A DNA stretch of 64,000 nucleotides, from positions 8,125,001 to 8,189,000 of the forward strand of contig JAZBRS010000013.1 in the NCBI GenBank assembly GCA_037176725.1, written 5' to 3'. Positions 12,480 to 22,200 of this stretch are shown in pieces. The first letter of the stretch is position 1. Each line of letters begins with the position of its first letter. A program made the position numbers and the translations under genes. The notes beneath the pieces were generated by a model. It worked only from the letters and a program-made list of their open reading frames with translations, was not told the DNA's origin and ran no database searches. This stretch comes from Posidonia oceanica. Taxonomy: Eukaryota > Streptophyta > Magnoliopsida > Alismatales > Posidoniaceae.

Positions 12480-12530
12480 AGGAACAAATAAGGACACAAA
12501 GGCCAAGTCAGCAACTTTCCTATTTCAGAG

Positions 12531-12593
12531 GTGTTGGACGTTGACCGTTACAGTGTCCAACGTTGGACGCTGGAGTACCCAACGTCTAACGAC
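12531..12593. repeat. Palindrome cluster 3 (LTR U3, next to TATA)
   Basis: GTTGGACG, GTCCAACGTTGGACGC (12555-12570) and CAACGTCTAACGAC in 63 bp, just upstream of the LTR TATA box. Confidence 0.85.
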
Positions 12594-12761
12594 CCTCCGA
12601 GGCAAAGATGCCAGGATCAAAGAATATTCCTCAATAAGTGGCTGATTAATGACCATTAAAGCCAATTAAGGCCTTTGACTGGTCAAAGGACCCTTAGTGG
12701 AGGCAAAGCACGAAATCTGATTTCAGCCAAATATGACAAGTTTGGGGAAACAGAAAACCAG

Positions 12762-12826
12762 GTTGTTGGACGCTATGATTCACAGGGTCCAACGTTGGAC
12801 GCTAGGCTAGCCAACGTCCAACACAC
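12762..12826. repeat. Palindrome cluster 4 (LTR U3)
   Basis: GTTGGACGC, GTCCAACGTTGGACGC (12787-12802) and CAACGTCCAAC. Confidence 0.85.
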
Positions 12827-12981
12827 TCAAATGCAAACTTGCCAATTTTGGCCTCTCAATCACAGGGACAAGTGTTAATAAGTTAGATGAGAGTACTTGA
12901 GCTGGGCAAAGAGCTTCTAGAGGTGGCCTAATGCAATAGACTATACTACCATGAAGGGAGTGCCAAAACAGGGTATCTACA

Positions 12982-12999
12982 GATTGCCCCTCCTTGAAG
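12982..12999 (-). promoter_or_regulatory. Polypurine tract of element C
   Basis: CTTCAAGGAGGGGCAATC on the minus strand abuts the LTR start. It would prime plus-strand DNA synthesis. It shares GGAGGGGCA(A)TC with the tract of element O. Confidence 0.8.
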
Positions 13000-13099
13000 A
13001 TGGCTTCGGCACAAAGCTATCTACAAGGTGAGACAATACTCCCGTGTGGCGCTACCTGGAGATCCTAAATGAAATCCAATGCCTGCTGCCACCAGACTT

Positions 13100-13245
13100 G
13101 GACGAGACACAAAGAGGGTCGGCTAAAGAAACACGGCCAAGGGGATTGCCTAAGGGGAACAAACTAACGACATGCCACGGGGATTGCCTGTGGGGGTCAA
13201 ACTAACGACATGCCACGGGGATTGCCCACGGGGGTCAAACTAAAA
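13100..13245. repeat. Short tandem repeat, about 40-bp units, in C 3' region
   Basis: Three copies of a unit with CCACGGGGATTGCC followed by GGGGGTCAAACTAACGACATG. A run of GCGAATGCAATACAAT units follows at about 13279-13315. Confidence 0.7.
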
Positions 13246-13479
13246 GATGGATACCTATTGTTTCTGACGACCACTCAATGCGAATGCAATACAATGCGAA
13301 TGCAATACAATGCGCTATGCATGTATGCGTGCTGATGGGAATGCGAAAGAGGGGGTCATGATATGCAATGCATGACCCTAGGTAATGATGCTCCTTCAGC
13401 ATTGCCGGCTTTAATTTGTATACCGAGTTGGCTCAGGAATTTTTTCATCACCTAAGGCGGACTGACACATGCGTGAATA

Positions 13480-13870
13480 CAATTTGTCATGATTAGGTGC
13501 CCTTTCCTCGAGCGTAGCCTACACTCTCCCAGGGGACCGTCGTCTCATGATACGCGGGCTGGTGAGCGAGAGGTCCATGATGCTCTTATGCAAATGGAAA
13601 ATGATCTCTTCTCTGTCGGCCGCGTTGGCTCCGTTTGTCACAATTAAGTGTCCTTTCATTGAATGTTGCCTACATTCTCGACAGAGACCGTCGTCTCGTG
13701 ACCTTGAATTAATGAACGATGAATCCACCAATACCATTGGCTTTATTTGTCAGAATCAAGTGTCCATTCATTGAATGTTGCCTACATTCTTGACGGGGAC
13801 CATCATCTTCTGACCCGGGAGTTAGTGAACGGTGGGTTCACTAATACCGTTGGCTTTGCTTTGTTGACCC
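13480..13870. repeat. Imperfect tandem repeat, about 120-130 bp units
   Basis: Three diverged units, each with a TTGCCTACATTC-type segment followed by GACCGTCGTCTC(G/A)TGA. The segment GAATGTTGCCTACATTC is a 6-bp stem with a 5-base loop. The first unit has GAGCGTAGCCTACACTC, where one pair changes from A-T to G-C. Confidence 0.7.
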
Positions 13871-13894
13871 GGTTGTGCTCCGGGGTACCTGCTG

Positions 13895-14390
13895 TTGGAT
13901 TGTTTTGCTTTGTTTGCCCGGTTGTGCTCCGGGGTTTGCTTTGTTTATCCGGTTGTGCTCCGGAGCTTGCTTTGTTTATCCGGTTGTGCTCTGGGGTACC
14001 TGCTTTTGATTGGTTTGCTTTGTTATCCCGGTTGTGCTCCGGGGTTCCTTGCTTTATTTATCCAGTTGTGCTCCGGGGCTTGCTTTGTTTATCTGGTTGT
14101 GCTCCGGGGCTTGCTTTATTTATCCGGTTGTACTCCGGGGTTTGCTTTGTTTATCCGGTTATGCTCTGGGGTTTGCTTTGGTATCCCAGTTATGCTCTGG
14201 GGATCTTTGCTTTGGTATCTCGGTTATGCTCCAGGGGTCTTTGCTTTGGTATCCCGGTTATGCTTCGGGGATCCTTGCTTTGGTATCCCGATTACGCTTC
14301 GGGGATCTTTGCTTTGGTATCTCGGTTATGCTCCGGGGATCCTTGCTTTGGTATCCCGGTTACGCTCTGGGGATCCTTAAAAGACTTGCC
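13895..14390. repeat. Tandem array of CCGG-type hairpin units, 30-36 bp
   Basis: About 15 units of the form TTTGCTTTGTTTATCCGGTTG followed by TGCTCCGGGG. The two arms CCCRG and CYGGG pair around a loop of about 7 bases. One more unit stands apart at 15417-15442. Open frames across it arise from the repeat alone. Confidence 0.85.
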
Positions 14391-14409
14391 GAGAGGGATG
14401 CCCAATGGG

Positions 14410-15095
14410 GTCGAACTGGGCATTTAAAAGACTTGAGCTGGATCAAACATCCAACACCCAGAGAAAATGAGCTGGATCAGACATCCAACACTCAAGGATT
14501 GAGCTGGATTTATCCAACACTCAAGGATTGAGCTGGATCAAACATCCATCACTGAAGGATTGAGCTGGATTTATCCAACACTCAAGGATTGAGCTAGTTT
14601 ATCCAACACTCAAGGATTGAGCTGGTTTATCCAACACTCAAAGATTGAGCTGGTTTAAACATCCATCACTCAAGGAATGAGCTGGGTTATCCAACACTCA
14701 AAGAATGAGCTGGGTTATCCAACACTCAAGGATTGAGCTGGATTTATCCAACTCTTAAGGATTGAGTTGGATCAGACATCCATCACTCAAGGATTGAGCT
14801 GGATCAAACATCCATCACTCAAGGATTGAGCTGGATTTATCCAACACTCAAGGATTGAGCTGGATCAAACATCCATCACTTAAGGATTGAGCTGGATTTA
14901 TCCAACACTCAAGGATTGAGCTGGTTTATCCAACACTCAAGGATTGAGCTGGATTTATCCAACACTGAAGGATTGAGCTGAATCAAACATCCATCACTCA
15001 AGGATTGAGCTGGTTTATCCAACACTCAAAGATTGAGCTGGTTTATCCAATACTCAAGGATTGAGCTGGATCATCCAACACTCAAAGATCTACCT
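14410..15095. repeat. Tandem array of CTCAAGGATTGAG hairpin units, 25-31 bp
   Basis: About 24 units of ATCCAACACTCAAGGATTGAG followed by CTGG and a variable 2-9 base tail (ATT, TTA or ATCAA). Each unit holds CTCAA-GGA-TTGAG. The third base type of array in C's 3' region, all lying between PMD2 and the polypurine tract. Confidence 0.9.
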
Positions 15096-15109
15096 TTAGG
15101 CGTTGGCCA

Positions 15110-15400
15110 AAGGGATGGAACTGAAATCTAAAAGACTCACCGAGGGGGTTGCCCAAGGAAAAACTGTAATAAAACACACCAAGGGGGGTCGCCCAAGGAA
15201 AAATCGAAATAAAACATGCTGAGGGGGTTGCCCAAGGAAAAACTGAAATAAAACACGTCGAGGGGGGGTGCCAAAGGAAAAACTGAAATAAAACATGCCA
15301 AGGGGGTTGCCGAAGGAAAAACTGAAATAAAACACGTCGAGGGGGGTTGCCTAAGGGAAAACTAAAATAAAACACGCCGAGGGGGTTGCCCAAGGGAATA
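15110..15400. repeat. Tandem array, about 39-40 bp units
   Basis: Seven units of the form AAACACGCCGAGGGGGTTGC plus CCAAGGAAAAACTGAAAT. The open minus-strand frame is a by-product. Confidence 0.85.
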
Positions 15401-15605
15401 AAAGGATACTTCTTTGGCTTTGTTTGCCCGGTTGTGCTCCGGGAAAATTTGATCTGTCCGGGGGTTCAAAAATTATCATGGCATCTTCCCCATGCGCATT
15501 CTAGCTTGTAGAAGCCTCTGGTATTGGAAGAGAATTGATCTGGAGGTTGCCTGGCGACATTTAGCATTTTAAGTCGCTCTGAAGTATTGTACGCTATATC
15601 CTTCT

Positions 15606-15728
15606 GTGTCCAACATATGACACTAGAATATATTGCGTCCAACATCTAAATTGTCATCTGGGTGTACGACGCTATTCTTTACTGCATCCAACGTATGATG
15701 CAAACCTCTATAGCGTCCAACATGTCGG
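15606..15728. repeat. Palindrome cluster 5 (upstream of PMD2-C)
   Basis: Five motif copies, including GTCCAACATATGACAC, GCGTCCAACATC, CATCCAACGTATGATGC and GCGTCCAACATG, about 300-400 bp upstream of the PMD2-C start. Confidence 0.75.
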
Positions 15729-16020
15729 GGCCTTTAACAGTTCTGTCCGCTTTTCTTCCTCACTTTCCCGCTCACTACTCTCCTTTCTCTTCTTCTCTGG
15801 CGACGGTGGTGATTCCCTCTGAGCTTCTTCTGGCGTGAGGCAGCTCGCCCCTTCGACGGCTTTGACGGTCGGAACTAGGGCACGGTTGCAGCGGCAGTGC
15901 ACATTCCGGCAAGCAACAGACGGTGACTTCCAGTTCCGGTGAGCATGCTTTCTTCCCTTCCCCTCCTCTTCCTTATCATTCCAGACAGTGCATTGACCTC
16001 TATTGGGTCCTTTTCAGTTT

Positions 16021-19000
16021 ATGCCGAGATTTGGTAAAACTTACATGAGGCCAGAGAAGTTGGCACGGAGGGAGGAGGGCCCGTCGACGTCCGGCGGGTC
16101 AGAGCTGACTCCGGTGAGGGTGCCGGAGGCAGTTGGGATGATGGAGGAGGCGCCGGCAGTTGGGATGATGAAGGCGCCGGCAGTTGGGATGATGAAGGCG
16201 CCGACAGTTGGGATGCCGGAGGAGGCGCCTGCAGTTGGGACCGAGGCACAGGAAGGTGGGGAGGTTCGTGGTGCTCCAGAGATGGCTACAGAGGGCCCAC
16301 TATTGGTTGAGGGGGCGACTCCAGGTACGACTTCGGTTGCGGATAGCTGCGGCTCCGAGAGTTCAGGCTCAGAGTCATTCATTCCTTCGGTCGAGGATTC
16401 AGAGGAGACGAGGTCGGAGGAGGTAGTTCCCGAGGCGGTCCCCGCTGCTGCTGTCGGGATGGTTGAGGATGACGGCTGGTATGTGAGCATCCAGGACTTT
16501 GTTCGACGGGAGGCAGAGGGCGATGCTGGTGCTCCTTTAGATTTTACGCGGGCTCACATACCCCACGACGAGGTGCCGGCTTCGGCACCATGTAGGGATG
16601 CGACCTGGGCTGAGCTTGCGGTAGCTACACTGGCAGCTAGGGGACAGGTAACTACATTTCCATTCAATTTCAAATATTATTTTTGTGAACTTTGTCTAAC
16701 AATTCTTCTCTCTCTTGCAGAGTCGGGCTCCCGCCATCGTGCGCTGTCATTGGGGTCAGGTCCTTAGGTGCTACCAGATGTTGGAGCCTTTCCAGCACGA
16801 GCAACTTCAGCAGATGGGGTTTGGACACTTCTTGTCCATTCCTCTTTTCCAGCTTGAGTTGGGACTTCTGGAGTCTACAGCAAAGCGCTACCACCCCCAT
16901 ATGAGCTCTTTCGTGACCCGGGTTGGCGAGTTTGTCCTTTCTCTAGAAGAAATGGCCCGACTGATTGGCCTATGGGTGACGGGACATCCAGTGACTAGCC
17001 CAGTACACTCCGACTACTCCTCTATGATGGCAGAGTTGGTGGGGAGAAGGGTCGTCATGTACGGGCCCCACCTTTTTGTTACTACCTCGGCGGTTCAGCA
17101 CGTCGAGGACTCCCAGGAGACTGCTACAGAGCCTGGAGAGGACGCGGATCAGTAGCTCCGTGCTTTACTTTTAGTTCTGTTTGGGGACCTGCTATTCAGC
17201 CATGCTACTTCGCGGGTTTCGGCAGTGTTCCTGCCCTTGCTTGCCGACTTAGATCGAGTAGGGGAGTACGCTTGGGGAGCCGTGAGCCTGTCGTTCTTGT
17301 ACACTGTGCTCTTCAAGTTTTCCAATGGTAGTTCCCGCCAACTTGGCAGGAACCTGTCATTCTTTCAGGTATATAAATTTTCTTTGCTTATTTAAGCTTC
17401 AAATATTATTTACTTTGCATGCTCGACTGATGATTTGCTTTCATTTTACTTGCAGATGTGGGTATGGGACCACTTTACTTTCATGAGGCCCATCCCACCT
17501 TCAGTTCCCCAGGTGGGGATGCCCTTCCTGCGTGGACTGCACTGGAGTCAGGCCGCTCATGCACCTGAGGCGGTCACTAGCCACCGTTATGTCGGGCATC
17601 TCTTCTTCGAGATGCTAGTTCCTGCCCAGGTAATATGCCCCTGTTGATATATCATTCATCTTTTGGTTTACTGATTCACTGCATGCTTTTTAGGTGATCA
17701 GGCATCCTTACGCCGAGGGGGAGCACGAGGATGTCCCCAAGATAGCTCGGGACCGGACAGTTTTCGACTGGGACATCTGGCTCCACTGCTGGAACCACTG
17801 CCACTTCCAGCAGATCAGCCGGGCACTTAGGCAGTTGGGGCACCGGCAGATTCAGCCTCAGGCTCACTTGTTCTGAGTTTGGCACGAGATATGAGGGGGA
17901 GGTGGACGTGCTCGCCACTGGGTTGACACCTACGGTCCACAGTTGCTAGACTGGGTTCGAGGCGGCTCCACCACTCCTGTTGATGCGACTGCTGAGGACG
18001 AGCTGACTTGGGCCAGGTGGATGGATGACCAGTTTAGCGAGCTCATGGTCTTCCATCACTCTCATTTTCTAGGGCAGTCGAACCTTCCCATGGGTGACAC
18101 CACTCCAGATGTGGCAGCGATGGCTGTGGGCGAGCTACAGGAGTCCGTCTGCTCTCACCGGATTCAAATGGAGATAGCGGTGAGTATTTAGCTTTATGTT
18201 TCAAATTGTATTGCTTGTATTTCTTGATAGCTAACTTGTTTGGACCTTGCCCCTCGCAGCTGAGGACTACTGACGAGTATAGTCAGCGCGAGCGTGACCT
18301 GGTTAGGCATGTTGTTGAGCTGACCAAGGAGGTTGAGCGTCTGTGAGCCTCTGCTTCTCAGGTTTGCTTTTATTTTTGTAGCATAGTTGTTTGCCTTGAA
18401 AATTGTGCTAATTATGCCTTCTTTGCTTTTGCAGCCTTCGACCAGTTCTACCCCTCCACCGGGTCATGCCAAGGAGATTTCCCACCTTCAGAGTATGGTA
18501 AGTATAGCAGTATACTTTCCCTTTATATTTCTTGATTCAGTTCTGACTATGGTTCCGGCTTTTGCAGATTGACGATCTTCAGCGGGAATTGGAGTGGACT
18601 ACGGCAGGTGCCTTGGAGCGTGCTTTACGCCTTGAGGAGCAGCTGGAGGAGGTACATCGGCTTGTTGAGGAGAGGGCTGTTGAGATTGCTCAGCTTGCTG
18701 CGTAGCTGCGACCCCTATCGGCGACTGATTCAGCTGTAGAGATTGCCGAGCTGAGGAGGCAGCTGGAGGTGGCTTAGAAGGTATAACTTGCTCTTTTGCC
18801 TTTTAAATTCATATGCTTGCTTATGCTAATGGCTTGATGCTTCTCCTTTGTCTCTTCTTGCAGGAATGAGATATGGATCGTGCGATGGCAGCTCAGTTCG
18901 AGATCGAGGCGATGCATTACTGACGGGAGGCCGTGCTCGGTAGTGTTTCCACTAGTCACCGAGTTCCTCCTCTTCCATTGTCTGCGTCGAGGCATCGCTC

Positions 19001-19160
19001 TGGCAACCGTCGTCCACCGGTTGGGGGGTCTCGAGCTGTGTCGCAGGCTTCCTCAAGTAGCTTAGTGCTTCAGTTGGCATAGCCCCTTGCAGCTCCTCCT
19101 TTGGATCCTTCTTTAGTTCCTCCTTCAGCTCCCAAGGGCGAGGGGGCGAGTGCCACTTAG
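16021..19160 (+). pseudogene. PMD2-C: plant-mobile-domain gene, eight exons, antisense to element C, broken
   Basis: Exons: 16021-16647, 16721-17368, 17456-17629, 17694-18179, 18260-18361, 18435-18497, 18568-18780 and 18864-19160. All introns are GT-AG and all fall between codons. A further 5' UTR intron (about 15942-16016) is likely. Exon 1 codes an acidic, Ala/Glu/Gly-rich region with repeats of APAVGMMK (16130-16230). Exon 2 has the PMD motif RVGEFVLSLEEMARLIGL, exon 4 has CWNHCHFQQISRALRQLG, and exons 5-7 are coiled-coil. Stops: TAG 17153 (CAG in A), TGA 17874 (CGA in A), TGA 17892, TGA 18344, two TAG in exon 7 and TGA in exon 8. The gene lies opposite to gag-pol of its element, which is why splicing of element RNA could not remove its introns. 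Confidence 0.8.
16130..16240 (+). repeat. In-frame 24-bp repeat in PMD2-C exon 1
   Basis: Four to five copies of a unit encoding APAVGMMK or EEAPAVGM. No such repeat is seen in the matching exon of copy B, which instead has GDAVEAEA-type repeats. Confidence 0.8.
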
Positions 19161-19200
19161 TTGTTGCTGCTCTTTCTTTTTTCCTTTTTTACTTGACAAC

Positions 19201-19205
19201 ACTTG
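19201..19205 (+). repeat. Target-site duplication of element O, left copy (ACTTG)
   Basis: ACTTG directly before the TG of the 5' LTR. It is identical to 47640-47644. Confidence 0.95.
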
Positions 19206-22200
19206 TGTTGACACCCCATCTTGGCAGGCCTGGACCCTTGGAGCCCCCTTGGTGATTACTGGATCAAACCCCGACCAAACCCTAACCCTAACCCTCCTCT
19301 CTACCCTCCAAAATCAGCCTGTTTTGACCTAAACCTTTACCCCCCTTCCCATTCTCAAAACCTAACCAAAATCCATAGGAGGACCCACCACTATCCACTC
19401 AACAAGCCTACCCAAAAACCTAGGAATTTCCAAACCCAACCCATCCTTGAAAACCCTAGAAAACTTAGGAAAAACTACCCTTCTTCTACACCTTGAAACC
19501 CCTCCAAAACCTCCTTAGAATCAGACCAAAACCTCAGGCCCAACACTTCAAACCCTAGACTACCCACTCACCAATTCTCACCCCATTCCAAGACCATTAA
19601 GACCCTCTTTCACCCAAATTATCCTTTTCTCTCTCCGGGATTATCATTTTCTCTCTCCTCTCTCTCTCCTGATTATCATCTCTCTTTTCATCCCTTTCTT
19701 ATCTTTTTTTCGGTGTGGCTGTGGGCCCTCTCTGTGCTTCTATGCTTCCTCTATCTTATCCCTATTTTTACTTTATTTTTAACATTTTTTCTGAATTTTA
19801 AAAATCGTTTTCCTCCAACCTATCTCTTTTCCTCTTATTTCCCTCTTTTCCCCTTTTCCTTCTTCCTTCTCTTTTTCTTTTCTCCCTTCTGCAAAAATCC
19901 ACAAAAACCCATAAAAATCTATAAAATCTCAAAACACAAAAGAAACAAATCAGAACCCTAAGAAAAACAATTAAAAAATGTTAAACAAGCAATTAACAAC
20001 TTAAACTTAACTAAATCAAGTTAAAAGAAAAACCAAACATGCAAACTAAAAAATGCAAAACAAATCAAAAGAAAACACTGAAAAATCAAGGAAAAAACTA
20101 AAATGAGATCTAAACCCAGCAAAAGTAAAAACCCCACTAAAAGAATTAAAAAACAAACCCTAAAAAAGAAGAATTAAAAATCAAACACTAAAACAAGTAA
20201 TTAAGGAAGGCAAAAGACTTAACCTAATGAACATAAGAAAAAACAAGTTAAAAAACTTAATAAAAAAGAAAATAAAAACACATCTGAAAGACTTAAAAAA
20301 AAAAAACACCCTATCAAACCAGAAAAACCCAACTAAAAAAAACTTCAAGGAAAATCAATAAATAAAAATCAAAACATAACTTAAAGGACTTAAAAAGAAA
20401 GAAACCCTAAGAAGACTACAACTTAAAAATCTAAAATCAACCCTGATTAATACGAAATTAAATCCTAAAAAATCCTAATCAATATTCTAAGTGTCCAACA
20501 AGGGAAATACAATTTTTAAAACAATTTAAAAAAGGTTTAACGAACATTTAATCAAGTGAAAACCAATTAAAAACAAAACCAAAACCCTAAAACCCTAATC
20601 AAGCCCAAAACACATTAATCAACTCAAAATAACCATTAAAAATCTTAATTAAAATCCTAACCTACAGCAAAACTCTTCTAATATTTTTACTTATTTTTAG
20701 TTTATTTTTACCTATTTTATTTCCCCATTCTACCCTCTCTCTCTTTCTTCCTTCTTTCTTTCTTTCTTTCTTTCTTTCTTTCCTTACTGGGCTCAATCCG
20801 GCCCGTTTCTTCTTTTTTTCTTTTTTTTTTCTTTCTTTCTTTTTTCTCGGCCCGCAGCAGTCCGGCCCGCTTCCTTCTCCTCCTTCTTCTTCCTCCTTCC
20901 TCAGCATTTCCATCGGATTTTCTTCCCGCGAGCTCGCTGCTACAGATCTCCCTCCCTCATTTGAATTTCAAGCTCTCCCTCTCCATCAGATCATGCGACA
21001 GCAGCCCGCCGCTCTCTCATCTCTCAGCACCTTTTCCGGGAGGCATTGAATGCCGGTCGCCTCGCCGTCTCCTGTCTGCTGCAGTGCCGCCGACGAGTTT
21101 GAAATTCAACAGCGCGCCAGCAGCCAGCTCCTCCAGATATAATCCTCCGTCCTTCCTTCAATCCCGAGTGGAGTCGACCTTCAGTTGCCAGTGCCAGTGT
21201 GAGTAAGCCAGAGAGCCAGAGCCTGTGCAAGAGCTAACCAGAGAGTGAGAGAGCAACATCCAAGGAGAATTCTGGCCCCTTCCCCATCCTGTGCGACCCT
21301 CCTCCTTCTCCTCTTCACCTTCCAATTCCGGAGAGAAGAGAGAGCAGAAGGGAATCCTTGACGTCCCGGAAGAGAAGCCCCCGTCCGAGCCCAATCTCCA
21401 CATCAGAACCTCCTCCAATTTCTTCCTCTGAATTCAGCAAAACTTCCTCTTTCTTTCCTAGCAAACCAGCCCCCTTCCAAGCCCCGATTTCCCTCCCAAT
21501 TCCTCCCCCAACTTCACCCAACAGCCAGCCTTCATCCCCCGATTTCCCATTGCCTTTTCACCACCTAATCACCCACTGAAACCACCCCTGATCACCCGAC
21601 ACTCCAACTGCAAACCCAACACAGGTCCCTCCAGAATTCCCTTCACTCCCGTCCACCAGATCCCACCAAAATCCACCCAGACATTCACCTGCATCCCACC
21701 TTTCCAGACCCCCAGACCTCCGGCCCTAACTCTCACCACAGATCCCAAACAACACAACAAACACTTAGCTTCACCACAGACCCAAAATCGTCCCAGTCGG
21801 CTATCTCCTTCCACACCTTCCAGAAACCCTCTCTGAGCATCCAACCTCACTCGCCAGCCTTCCAGCAACCTCTCGGAAGGCTCCGCTTCGCCGGACGAGC
21901 AGCAACAACCTCCCCCCACCTCCGGCAGTGTCCTCTGCACCCAAAAGCACCAGATTCCTCCCCAAGCTTCGAAGCTCGCGTCCGATCGCTCAGGAAGCAC
22001 CAGGAGCACCCCCTGAGAGGATCCCAACCTCCGCGAGTCGCTGGAAGCCACCGCTGCAACCGGACAACCATCGCCGGCCAGCTCCGACTCTGCTGAGGTC
22101 GGGAGCACGCACCAGACGCGAAGATGGGTAATTCCTCACCTCCTCCGCTCCCTCTCCCTCCTCTGTTGCTTTTCCGCCCATCAGAAGCCAGTTCCCAATC

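Larger units (their letters stand above)
11732..12981 (-). repeat. 3' LTR of element C, 1250 bp
   Basis: On the minus strand it begins TGTAGATACCC at 12981 and ends CATATCCACA at 11732. A polypurine tract lies directly upstream of the start. The last 720 bp match the 5' LTR fragment at 53565-54292 with only scattered differences. U3 holds two palindrome clusters and a TATA box. R/U5 runs leftward from about 12450. No coding content. Confidence 0.9.

Noticed and set aside
13747..14531. Several overlapping open frames rich in Leu/Cys/Gly
   Set aside because: Three frames are open at once across a tandem array, which shows that the repeat, not a protein, keeps them open.
14410..15400. CRISPR-like look (short repeat, short interval)
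   Set aside because: Intervals are variants of the repeat itself, not unique spacers. There are no cas genes, and the context is a plant retrotransposon.
20745..20850. TTTC and TTTTC runs as a regulatory element
   Set aside because: Simple microsatellite that differs in length between the two LTRs.
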